Source: Parietichytrium sp. I65-24A
Taxonomy: Eukaryota; Sar; Bigyra; Thraustochytrida; Thraustochytriidae
Assembly (NCBI GenBank): GCA_012862575.1
Contig: BLSF01000046.1
Span: 248,001-312,000 of the forward strand
Length of the DNA: 64,000 nucleotides
Direction: 5' to 3'
How positions within the stretch are numbered: position 1 is the first letter of the stretch; every line of letters begins with the position of its first letter. Below the pieces are notes generated by a model, which worked only from the letters and a program-made list of their open reading frames with translations, was not told the DNA's origin and made no database searches. A program made the position numbers and the translations under genes. Below, in pieces: positions 23,019-33,110 of this stretch.

Positions 23019-24046
23019 ACGTCCCGAAATCGGGCCTCTTTTGCAGCCAAAATTGGCTTGCTCGCTATATTGTATGATATTACTGCGTCTTCCTGTCCTG
23101 CAAGCATGTGTCATGCCACACCTTTTTTGGTAGACGATCACGGCCCACGCGGCCCGAGCGTATCTGAACTCTTTATGCAATGCTCTTCAATCTCTTTGGT
23201 TTCGCGACTACAATTAAAAGGTCTTTTTATAATCTGAAAAGAGAGAAATCGAAATTTAAGTTTGTGTATCATGGAAGCCAACTCCATTTTGATATCCCAT
23301 CATCATCATGCCCACCAACTCATGCTATGAACAGCCCGGGATCGCTTGAGTTTTTCAACTTGTCGTTGTAGATGTTTTGGCTCGATCCCGCACATCGACG
23401 GCGATGTTCCAAGTGTCTTTCAACAGACGAGCACGGCTCAAGGCAGCAGTTCCCATCTTTCGAAGCTGCACGATCTAGCCCTCAATTTGGATCCGACATT
23501 TCATCTTGTGATTACAAAAACACTCTCAGAACAACAAACAAACAAACAAACAAACAAACAAACAAACAAACAGACAAACAATCAGTCGATCTCATGACTC
23601 CTCGTTGATAATTGATTGATTTCTCCTTTCTCGTTCCACTTTTCCTTTTCTCCGTTTCCCTAAATTCTCAACTCTCAAATTCACTCACTCCAACTAAAGT
23701 GAACAAGATACAAATTCTCAGGCTCTCCCGTCTGCTACCGCTAATCATAGTACCCCTTACGTTACTCACCCTGAGTACCCCTACTTCGCATCACCTTTTC
23801 GTCTAGCAGCGCAGTAGCACCGGACCAATACCTAAACAACTTAAACAGCATACCCCACATCTACCGAATACACTAGCATTGCGGAATGTGCAAGTAACCA
23901 ACTTACGTTTTCATTTTTTCGGACTTGGAGAAGAGAGAGATAGAGAGAGAAAGAGAGGAAGAGAGATAGAGGGGAGCCGTTTTGCGAAGCACAGGAGGTG
24001 CACAGCAAATTGCCGAGGACCCCTTAGAGGACTCCCGCAGGACAAG
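23019..24046. other. intergenic spacer with CAAA microsatellite
   Basis: About 1 kb between the MYB gene and the CAMK-like kinase gene. It holds a CAAA tetranucleotide array and a CTA-rich segment (23730-23880). No gene is seen. The kinase promoter should lie in the right half. Confidence 0.6.
23533..23580. repeat. CAAA tetranucleotide microsatellite
   Basis: About twelve tandem CAAA units with one CAGA interruption near the right end. Confidence 0.95.
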
Positions 24047-26263
24047 ATGCAGAACGCTTTGTTCCAAGAGTGCTTGCAGGTGAATGGCACGGAGAGGTAC
24101 GCCGTGGTGTACTCCACTCCACGGCCGGCGCTGCTGTTATGGCCAAGGTGAGTGAGTTTGGTCGGCCGAAGCTTCTTCGTCTGGAGATGTACATGCGGAT
24201 GTACATATGTACATGTACATGTAAATGGAGATGGAGATGGAGATGGACTGTTTGTTGGGGCGTATTGGGAGCTGGTTTCGCAATGGGAAGCGTCTGCTTG
24301 ATGGGGAGCTTGTGAATGGATATGTTTGGGGAGTTTGGGCGGGGGAGAGTTGCAGGAATGAAGCGTTGCGTTGACTAATGTGGATGTGTCGCTGCTTGCG
24401 TCGTGCAAACAAACGTTGGCTCGTACGATGTGGCAATCGGTTCCGCGTGGCTCACTGGGTATGCTTGAAAGCAAGGAGGAGTTCACGGAGTTTCCTTTCC
24501 AACCCATGTCGGTGTTGGAGCTAGGCAGGGCGATCATTGAGGCTGCGTCGACGAGCGCTATCGTCTTGGGAAATGTGTGGAAGCGCCAGCCGGGGAGTTC
24601 GGGCCATGAGAAGAAGACACTGACGTTTGCCTTTGGCAATGTGGAGGAGCGAGCTGTCATACCGACCTCTGCACGGTCGTCAATTCGCGCTGGAGAGCGC
24701 ATGGCTCTGGACCTGTACAGAAGCCTGTGCGAAAGTGGCGTGGAGACTCTCGTGCCCGAGTTTATGGCAACTGGTCCGGCTAGTCCGCCGCCAGCAGGCC
24801 CGCATCAGAGAGTCGTGTCAGGCGAAATTGCTGGCAGTAAACTTCCGCCACTTCGAAAGGCCTCTTCGGCATCCATAGAACCCACGCCAAGCGCTCGTGC
24901 ATTCGAGTTGGGACGAGGCATGTCACGAGTCATGACTTTGTCCGAGGTCGCAGAGAACACAGACAACCGAAAGTCGCTCTCCGAGCAATTTAACCTTTGC
25001 GAATTGCTTGGGGAAGGTGGTTTTGCAAATGTGTATCGAGCGATTCATCGCGAATCCGGCAGGGACGTGGCTGTAAAAATCATGCTTTTAAAGTCCGGTA
25101 CGGAGAAAAAGGCCTCTTCTGGCAATGAAGGGGAGGATGGGGAGGAAGATGGTGACTCCACCGGAGCTGACACGGACTCGGAGACTGCAGTCCCCTTCGA
25201 AGAGTCTGATGACAATGGGCTTGAGCCGATGGAAAGAGTGCTGACTGAGCATAGCAAACGCATCATGGAATTTGAGTGGGAAATTACCGTCATGCGGCGC
25301 ATACGTGACAAGCTTCCGATGCACGCCAACCTCGTGCGTCTCATGGCAGTCTGCACTGAAGAAAACCCACCACGAACGTGCCTCGTGATGGAAAAGTTAG
25401 ATGGTGGCGAGCTCTTCGACCGTATAGTGGAGCGCTCGCATTACACCGAAAAAGATGCCGGATATTTGTTTCGAACTCTGGTGCGTGCTATCCACGCATT
25501 GCACGGCGAAAACATCTTGCATCGCGACATCAAACCGGAGAATATTCTTTTCTGTGACACGGGCCACTATTCAAACGTCAAAATATGCGACTTTGGAAGC
25601 GCATGCCTTATGGACGAGCCTGATCTCGATCCTTATAAAGGAAAGAAGATTGGGAGCCCTGGATACACTGGTACGTGACATTATGCATTGCAGGCTCTGT
25701 TTCTTTTTGTTTTTGGTTTGCAAGCTAACTCCCTTTCTTCTTCTTCTTCTTGGACCTTTGCAGCACCTGAGGTCATCCAAACTTGTAATTATACACCTGC
25801 ATGCGACGTGTGGAGCCTCGGAGTACTGCTTTACTGCTTACTTGTCGGGTACCTTCCGTTTCCAGAGGGATTCATGCAAACGCTCAAAGTTATCACTGGA
25901 AAATTCGAGTTTCACGAGGAAGACTGGAAAGATATTTCTGAGGACGCCAAAGACCTCATCTCCAAAATGCTGACTGCTCGCCGCTCGCAGAGAATAACTA
26001 CGGCGGAAATTCTAGAGCATCCATGGATTGTCAACGTCCAGCTGGATGCGACTCAACCGGAGAAGGATCTCAGCACTGCTCAAAACCGCATGAAGACATT
26101 CAACCTCAAACGAAAATTCAAAGCGTCTGCCATGGCTGCTGTTTGGTCCGCGAAGATCCGTCTAAACAGAGTTTTCAAGGAGAAAGCCCTAGAAAGTATT
26201 CGAGGTCTCACTTCCAAGAGCCATGGCCGCTCGAACCGTTCGGACTCCACTATCTCCCTCTGA
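24047..26263 (+). CDS. protein kinase, CAMK-like, with acidic insert and unknown N-terminal region
   Basis: Three exons (24047-24147, 24364-25670, 25764-26263) give 635 aa. Intron 2 (GTACGTGA...TTTGCAG) restores GSPGYTAPEV exactly. Intron 1 uses GTGAGT; its acceptor at 24362-24363 is chosen because it keeps the frame. Kinase landmarks are LGEGGFANVYRA (about residue 248), AVKI, HRDIKPENILF (about 420), DFGSA and APEVIQTCNYTPACDVWSLG, so it should be active. Between the ATP-binding lysine and helix C lies an insert of about 65 residues rich in Glu, Asp and Gly. The C-tail is basic, with no EF-hands and no clear calmodulin site. The first 240 residues match nothing I know. The substrate is unknown. 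Confidence 0.88.
24188..24247. repeat. TACATG and GGAGAT repeats inside kinase intron 1
   Basis: The first intron of the kinase gene carries several TACATG/TACATA units followed by four AGATGG units. The TACATG part is self-complementary. Confidence 0.8.
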
Positions 26264-27330
26264 TTTGTGATGGACCTTATTTCTTCTTGCTGCGGCTGAA
26301 ATGAAGGCGGGATTATAGTGAATGATATGCAGCGAGAGGTACATTTTTCTTTCTTTTTTACTTTATCTCCCGATGCTGAAGCTTTGCCTCCTTCATCGCT
26401 GTTTGCTTTTGTGAGCCGCATTGCGCATTTCCCAAAGTCTCGTCTCATTCCGTCCTTTGCAACGTAAATCCGAGTGAACAAAACGCAGAGTTTCATCCGC
26501 AAGCTGAAACATTACAACGTGGACCAGAGTCGATGAAAGAATTTCACACTGAGTTGCCAGAACTTTCATTGGGCGCGCTTTTATCGTTCTCCCATTCTGC
26601 CCGGTTTATTTCTGGGAGTGAGTTTATTGCTTACGATAGATGGTAGCTATCCTGATTTGAACAACTTCTCGATTGCAATCGAACGTGTTTCGAACGGGAT
26701 GGCCCATTAAAGTGCATCCGGAACTGCTCTCGAGTTGGAAAAAAAACACCGAATCAATCACATTCCTCGATCATTACAACCCAAAAGCGAGAACCATCGA
26801 AAGCGATACACATTCTTTCTCGGAACTATTCTTCCAGCTCCCTCAAGCGCCTACTTGACCTGCTCCTCTTCGCTCTTCTCTCTTCTCTCGCGACGCCTTG
26901 GAAGAAAGTCAACAAAGACAGCAAACATCACAACTCACAGACGCAATGCGTCGCAATCTGCTCTCACAGGTACTCACAGTGTCAGTACCTGTAAGCCATC
27001 TCGCTACTCGTGTAACTCGTGTAATCTCGCGTACCGGTACTACGTCCAATTGCAATGTTATCATTGTTATCATGTGCAATGAGTGCAATCAATGTATTCC
27101 AATGTGCTCTAAACTTATCTTCTTTTGATTGATTGATAGAGATGTTTTTGATCGATGAAACATGATGAAACGACGCAACTTTGAGTCGCGTAAGGTGAAA
27201 GTGGCAAAAGTCGCGCGAATTTCCTCAAAGCTCGCGCGAAAAGGGTCCAAAGCGCTGTTTCGTCGGTGACGCAAAGCTGCGTGGAGCGACGGGGAATTTT
27301 TATAGCGGGCGGAAAGAAGCTGTGGCAAGA
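26264..27330. other. intergenic spacer
   Basis: About 1.07 kb between the kinase and thioesterase genes. It contains paired GTAC motifs (GGTACTCACAGTGTCAGTACC at 26969-26990 and ACCGGT near 27033), 340-300 bases upstream of the thioesterase start. No gene is seen. Confidence 0.6.
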
Positions 27331-28644
27331 ATGGACGACAAGCAGAAGGAGGAACAGCGCTGGAAAGAGCTCGTCGGCGACGATGAGGAGGCAGGCGGGG
27401 CTGCGCGAGACGGAGATGATAAGCCGGAGGGCGGGGAGAGGCTCCGTGAGTTCTGGGATGGCCGTCTGGGAGCTGGGATCGCGGCTGACTTGACGATGTG
27501 ACTGTGAAATGCTCTGGTTTTTGTTTTTTCTGCGGCTGGGCTTGCTTGCGCGTTGATGTGGTTCGTTGTTGATTCGGCGGATGGGTGGTTTGCGACGACG
27601 GATTATCGCGCTAATCTTCATCTCTGCTTTGACGCTGGCTTCGCCACTTCGATGGATCTTGTCTTGTTTTCTGTGCATCGCTGGGATGCCTCAGCAAGGG
27701 TCGGGGAGCCTGGCGAGCCGCCGATGGAGTTTACGCCAATCGTTCTTGAGAAGCTGGACGAATTTCTGTTCAGGGGCAACAAGAAGAAGTTGTGGCGGCC
27801 GAGGGGCCAAAAAGGAATCTATGGCGGGCAGGTGTTGTCACAAAGCCTGTCCGCATGTTTGCAGAGCATCGACTCTGGAAAAACTCTCCACAGCATGCAC
27901 TCCTATTTCTTGAGAGCGGGAAAAGAAACCATGGACATTATATACATGGTCACAGCCGTTCGCGATGGGGCATCCTTCTCTACGCGAATGGTCACTGCGC
28001 AGCAAAACGGCCAAGCCATCTTCATTCTCATCGCTTCTTTCCAAAAGCCTACCATTAGCTCGCTTGTGCATCAAGACATCATGCCTCCGGTGCCTGGGCC
28101 TGACGAGGTTCCCACAGAGCAGTCTTTCTATCTTTCCCTGATGGAGGATCCCCGGTGCCCAGACATGTACAAACAGCTGCTGAAAGCCAGGGCCATGCAG
28201 AAGGGTGTAATCGACTGCAGACGCGTGCTCACGCATGATCTCTTCCATGGAAAGCCTTTCCCGGCAGGCTACACCCCACCTCGCTATCCAGAGTACACGA
28301 GTGAATTAAAGCAGATGATGTGGATCCGAGCAAGTCGCCGTTTGCCTGACGACGAAAATGTGCACCGCGCTGTGCTTGCCTACGCATCCGACTTTGGACT
28401 GCTCTCCACCGCCAAAGGCACCGTACCTATTCATGACATCAGTATGGTTGCCTCACTGGATCACTCCATCTGGTTTCATGCGTCCTTTCGAATGGATGAG
28501 TGGATGCTTTACGTCATGGAGTCCCCTCGTGTGAGCAACGAAAGAGGCCTTGCGTTCGGAAAAATCTTCCGAAGGGATGGTGTCTTGGCTGTCACCGTCA
28601 GTCAGGAGGGACTCATTCGCATCAGAGGCGATGCAAAGCTTTAA
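27331..28644 (+). CDS. acyl-CoA thioesterase, TesB/ACOT8 double-hotdog type, PTS1-like tail
   Basis: It hydrolyses acyl-CoA to free fatty acid and CoA. Exon 1 is 27331-27445 and exon 2 is 27695-28644 (354 aa), with a 249-base GTGAGT...CAG intron. Two hotdog folds are seen: KGIYGGQVLSQSL and LHSMHSYFLRAG in the first, AYASDFGLL, SLDHSIWFHASFRMDEW and QEGLIRIRG in the second. The Asp of AYASDF and the Gln of QEGLIR correspond to the E. coli TesB catalytic Asp and Gln. The protein ends in AKL, a type 1 peroxisomal targeting signal variant, as expected for an ACOT8 relative acting in peroxisomal beta-oxidation. The acidic N-terminus in exon 1 (DDKQKEEQRWKELVGDDEE) is not part of the fold. Exon 1 rests on frame agreement only, so the start is less certain than the body. 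Confidence 0.92.
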
Positions 28645-29441
28645 AAGGAGTCTACCGTGTCGACCCTTCTTGTCCCACGTCAAATTGCACCTCCAACTTC
28701 ATTGTTAAATCGTCAGTTTCACACAACGTTACTTTGTTATTGTTCTTCTCCTTTCTCCTCCTCCTCTGTCAAGATCTTTTACGGTTCCTGGGGTCACAAG
28801 TTAAACAAAGCCGAGTATTCCCGAGTATTGGCATATCGCGCTGACATGTTACCCCACATTAAGTCGAAGAAGATGCATACTCGAATTCCTTTTGCGCGAA
28901 CTTCACAGTGTAAGGAATGTGCACTCACAGGCGCAGTTCCAGCAGAAGCGACAATCCCAGCCAAAGTGCGCGAGAACTCGCAGTAGATGAACCAGTCTGA
29001 TCGACCCGATCCCGGACCTGGAAGGTCCTGGAGGTCACGCTCACTGACTACAATTGAGAGAGCAAGGCTCGTCACTGGCTGGACGATGGTCGTAAAGACG
29101 CTCCCTGCAAAGTTGGGATATAATTCGAGAGCTTTGTCCCCTTTCTCTTGCGCAAGATGAGGAACCAAAAACGAGCCCCTCCGTGGAGGTGGTGTCCATG
29201 AACCCGCCTTAAAGATGCCGAAGCTGTCTACAAAAGAGCACTAGAACGTGAGAGGCATAGAATGTTTAACCCAATGTAGAGTGAAATAAATGTTTTCGTT
29301 TTTCGAATTCATATTCGTTCTTCATCTTGCTGCTTGCAAGATATGTGGAAGTAAATTATGGTCACCTCAACAAATTCAGGAACCAACCGTCGGGCCTCTG
29401 ACTGTGGCGATGGCCGGTATGAGAAAGGCGAGAGAGTCTAT
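28645..29441. other. intergenic spacer between convergent genes
   Basis: About 800 bases between the 3' ends of the thioesterase and coiled-coil genes. A minus-strand open frame (28794-29168) lacks an early ATG and shows no known motif. Nothing is assigned. Confidence 0.55.
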
Positions 29442-32400
29442 TTATAGTGTCTCTTTCTCCAGTGGTTCTTGCTCGTCCAAATATTCATTGACTTCAGCTG
29501 GGGCGGCGTCGATCTCACTTTCGTCAGATCCGAGGACTGCATCCTCCGCGACACTAGAAACATCAGGCTGCCCTTCCTCGTCAAACTGTTCAGGATCGTT
29601 TTCCTCTTCGAGGGTTTCAACTTGTACCTTTTCTTCGGCAAGGCCATCCAGCTCTGCGAGATCAGCAGCAAGATCGTCGTCCTCGACTTCATCTTGGTCG
29701 AGCACACCGTCCGTCACTTCTTCCCCTTCTGCATGCGAATGCGCAGCAAGGTCATATGCGGCATCAGTCTGAAGATCTTCGCTCCCCGGCTCTGCGAACT
29801 CCGCAGGCTCCGAAGTTTCCTCATTTGGTGCGGGGATTTGTTGATCTTGGGACCGATCATGGATATCATCCGCAAGATGTGCTTCCTCTACGACCTCAGA
29901 GGCGAGGTTGGAACTACTGTCTTCGCCATCGTCATTTGGATGGGCTTCTTCCACCTGCGGATGCTGAGAATCGTTCTGCACAGAGTCTTCGTCCGAGCGG
30001 TCGACCTGGCTTGCAAGACTGCCTTCGTCTGCCACACTGGACATTCCATTTTGTAAGCTCGATTTCGCAGCTTCTAAAGCGGACTTGGCGCGCTCAATCT
30101 CAGGATCTAATTCCGCCGCGAGATCAAAGTCCTCTGACTCAATTGCTTCTTCAAGCCGCGATTCGAGCGCTTCAAGTTCGGCGGCCATCTCCGCTACTTG
30201 CTCCTCCGAGTATGCAACAGTTTCAAGCTCTGCGCTACGTTCATTAGACTCGACGTGCTCAGTTTCTTGGCCCTGCTTGTCCACAGCGTCTTCGGCTATA
30301 TGGTCTGCTTCGGGCGATGGAGGCGCAGACTGCTCCTCTGACAACGCTGCCACCGGAGATCCTTCCTCTTGGTCAACCACGTCATCTGTTTCATCCAGAG
30401 GGAGTTCGGCAAGATGATCGTCGCCACACATTCTCATAGAAATTCGCTTTGCCTCTTCCTCGCACGCGGCCATCTCTGTCTGGAGGATGAATAGCACAGT
30501 TGCACCAAATGTGTCAGCGTCGGTCGATCCCGAACTTCTCACTTGCTTGACAGTTTGGCGCAGAGAGATCCGCTTTTCTTGAAGATCCGCCAGTAAAGAC
30601 TCGTCCATGCCGTCCTTGAGTGTCTTAAGTTGAGCTTGCAGAGAGTTCGTCTCCGCATGGCGATCAGCGATGGTTTGATTGAGCTCATCTATTTTGTTCT
30701 TAGAAACAGACATCTTTTCTTCCAGCTCCGCTACCTCAGTATTTAGTTCCTTGATAAGAGCGGCAACACGGCCAGCCTCTTTGAAATTGCGAGTGGACAC
30801 TGCAAGTTTCTTCTGTTCGTTCAAGGCAGGGAGCTTTGAATTTGTGTCGAAAAGCTTTCGACTCTCGTCCACCATCCCGCTTTCGATGTCCTGCAATTGC
30901 CGCGTGGCAAAGTTGATGCTTTGAAGATTGATATCGATCTGATCAGAAAGTCTCTTGATGCTAGTCGGTCCAGACTCGCTCGGTCCATTTCCTTTCTTTT
31001 CTGGCTGCAAGCGGGTTGCAACTTGGTCAAGGATAGCTAACTGAGACACCATCTCTTTAGCAGCTTGTTCTAAATCAGCGGCTGTCCGGGAAGCAAGCTC
31101 GCCGCGCTGTAAAAGGTCGTCACGGGCCGCGAGTATCTCGGTTGTTCGCTGCTCACAAGAGTCTCGCTTGTCGTCAACATTCTTTCGTCTAGTTTCAAGT
31201 TCGTGAAGTCGGCCGTCGTATTTTGATCGAACGGCGGCAATCCCACTGTTAACATTGTCCAGGGACTCCTGCAGGTGACCGCGAGCTTGGCGCTTCTCCT
31301 CCAGCTGCCTCTCTAACTCGGCAATCTCATCGTCTATGGATTGGATCTTGCCTTCCCACTCTTCTCTCTGTTGCCTAAGGTCCACAGTGTTCGAGTCCAC
31401 CTTGGAGTTGATCTGATCGAGTTCTTTTTCCACGGCTTCCAAGTCTGTGTGGATACCCTCAAGTTCGATCCGAAGCTCTTCTTCTTCCTCGTTTAGTCTG
31501 GCGTTTTCTGTCTGAATCTCTGACTCCGTCTTGGAAGCTAACGACCTGGCCTTCTCGGTCTCCTTCTTGCTGCAGTCTTGCAACAATTCGGAAATGAGTT
31601 CAATGTTTTTCAGCTGATCATCGTACACCTTTCTCTTCTGATCTTCGAGCTCCTCTAGTTCACGATTTAATACTATGCGTCGTGTATCCACTTCTCCTGC
31701 ACTCCTCCCGACAGCGTCGATGGTCCGCTGCAGCCGCTCAGCTTTGTCGAAATCTTCCGCCTCCAGAGCAGCGTTCTGTTCCTCCTCGAACGACTTGATC
31801 CGCTCTGCTAGGGATGTAGCCTCGAGTTCGTTCCGCTCTGCCGCAACGAGCTTGCTTTGAATGTCTGCATTGACTTTCCGAAGACCCTGCGAAAAATGAT
31901 TTGCAGCTCTTTGAAACGCATTGAGCAAGTCGTGCAACTCGCCGTCCTTTGGTATAGCGACTTTGGCAGTGGGAGTTGGAGCTGGCGCATTCGCAGCTTG
32001 CTTTGTCACAACGTCTGTCTCGAGCTTGCTCACTCCAGCTTGCTGTTTTGAGGAAGGCGGCGCACCGTTGCCAGGGGAAGCTTTTGCTTCGTGATTGTTG
32101 GCTGCAGGTACTTCTAAGGTCGAAGCAGGTACCGTTGACGAGGAGAGAAATGTAAAGCTAGAGGTCGGAGCCGACGTGGGTGCAGAAGGGCTATGCGAAC
32201 CATCTACCGCCGAAAGCCCATCCCCCAGAACTGAAGTATCAGGAGATTCCCCATTCTCCTCGTCCGCAGGGGAACGTAAATGCTCCTCTTGCTCGGTGAG
32301 GCTCTCTACCTCCGATGCACTGGCTTTGGGACCGTCCTCGTCTTCGTCCGCATCGTGCTGAGCTTCCATTGCGGATGAATTCTCTGGAGCTTCGTCGTGG

Positions 32401-33110
32401 TCTTGTATCGAGTCGTGTTGATCTCCAGCCACGTTCTGCGAGTCCGCCTCCGAGTTTGCGTCCACAGACGAGCCGTCTCTTCTTGCGAAACCAGGTAACC
32501 TAGATGCGCGTTTCTTTTTGATTGCAGCGGGCTTGATGACTGCTGGGCCACCGAGCAAATCCTCATTTTTCTGCGCAGCCAAGAGCAAGGCCGCGGCACT
32601 TTTGTCTTTCACGTCTGCTTTTGCATCAGTGTCATGCTGCTGCAGAAACGAGAAAGATGAAAGTGGCTGCGCCGGAACACTGTCCGGCTTGGCAGCCGGT
32701 TCGACGGTTCCCTGCTGTAAGAAAGAAAACGAAGAGGCTGATGCCCCAGTCTCTGTTGTGCTCGCAGCGACCGCGGGTTTGGGATCTGGCGACTCCGCTC
32801 CATGAGAGTCGCTTTGCTGGAGAAATGAAAACGAGGACATGGTTGGCGCACTCTGGTCAGCACTTCCTGAGTGCGTGGGCGGGGTTGCTGAGGCTTGTCC
32901 CTCATCCGACCCATTTCCGTTGTGCGCAGCGACACCCGTTGAGCTTGCTGCAGACTCGTCAGGTTTGCTGGCACTGCCGCTCAAAAAGCTAAAGCCGGAG
33001 CCGCGCATCATACCAAACATGGACTTGTTGCTTTGCTGCTCACTGGGTCGCTGCTCTTTATCTTTAGCCTCCGACTTGACGCGCATATTGAGTCCTCCGA
33101 AGAGACTCAT
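29442..33110 (-). CDS. large coiled-coil protein with repeated SFSFLQQ motifs and UVR-like helices
   Basis: Single exon, 1222 aa, not recognised as a named family. Residues 1-330 are disordered and hold five copies of a short aromatic motif: GFSFLSG (40-43), SFSFLQQ (94, 128, 153) and SFTFLSS (319). A conserved-looking basic patch, KKKRASRLPGF, lies near 200. Residues about 380-950 are coiled coil. UVR-motif-like helical pairs appear within and after it: ALEAEDFDKAERLQRTI, STRNFKEAGRVAALIKEL and ESEDFDLAAELDPEIERAK. The C-terminal 250 residues are very acidic. The start at 33110 is the first ATG. Regularly spaced identical short motifs suggest multivalent docking to one partner, for example an adaptor or scaffold; that is inference. 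Composition alone cannot tell a cytoskeletal from a trafficking role. Confidence 0.85.
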   Translation of the reverse strand: MSLFGGLNMRVKSEAKDKEQRPSEQQSNKSMFGMMRGSGFSFLSGSASKPDESAASSTGVAAHNGNGSDEGQASATPPTHSGSADQSAPTMSSFSFLQQSDSHGAESPDPKPAVAASTTETGASASSFSFLQQGTVEPAAKPDSVPAQPLSSFSFLQQHDTDAKADVKDKSAAALLLAAQKNEDLLGGPAVIKPAAIKKKRASRLPGFARRDGSSVDANSEADSQNVAGDQHDSIQDHDEAPENSSAMEAQHDADEDEDGPKASASEVESLTEQEEHLRSPADEENGESPDTSVLGDGLSAVDGSHSPSAPTSAPTSSFTFLSSSTVPASTLEVPAANNHEAKASPGNGAPPSSKQQAGVSKLETDVVTKQAANAPAPTPTAKVAIPKDGELHDLLNAFQRAANHFSQGLRKVNADIQSKLVAAERNELEATSLAERIKSFEEEQNAALEAEDFDKAERLQRTIDAVGRSAGEVDTRRIVLNRELEELEDQKRKVYDDQLKNIELISELLQDCSKKETEKARSLASKTESEIQTENARLNEEEEELRIELEGIHTDLEAVEKELDQINSKVDSNTVDLRQQREEWEGKIQSIDDEIAELERQLEEKRQARGHLQESLDNVNSGIAAVRSKYDGRLHELETRRKNVDDKRDSCEQRTTEILAARDDLLQRGELASRTAADLEQAAKEMVSQLAILDQVATRLQPEKKGNGPSESGPTSIKRLSDQIDINLQSINFATRQLQDIESGMVDESRKLFDTNSKLPALNEQKKLAVSTRNFKEAGRVAALIKELNTEVAELEEKMSVSKNKIDELNQTIADRHAETNSLQAQLKTLKDGMDESLLADLQEKRISLRQTVKQVRSSGSTDADTFGATVLFILQTEMAACEEEAKRISMRMCGDDHLAELPLDETDDVVDQEEGSPVAALSEEQSAPPSPEADHIAEDAVDKQGQETEHVESNERSAELETVAYSEEQVAEMAAELEALESRLEEAIESEDFDLAAELDPEIERAKSALEAAKSSLQNGMSSVADEGSLASQVDRSDEDSVQNDSQHPQVEEAHPNDDGEDSSSNLASEVVEEAHLADDIHDRSQDQQIPAPNEETSEPAEFAEPGSEDLQTDAAYDLAAHSHAEGEEVTDGVLDQDEVEDDDLAADLAELDGLAEEKVQVETLEEENDPEQFDEEGQPDVSSVAEDAVLGSDESEIDAAPAEVNEYLDEQEPLEKETL

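Noticed and set aside
24356-24363. TTGCAG at 24350-24355 as acceptor of kinase intron 1
   Set aside because: It gives an early in-frame stop after the exon 1 junction; the AG eight bases downstream keeps the frame.
28794-29168. Minus-strand frame downstream of the coiled-coil gene
   Set aside because: No ATG in its first 100 codons, no domain, and unlike the codon pattern of neighbouring genes.
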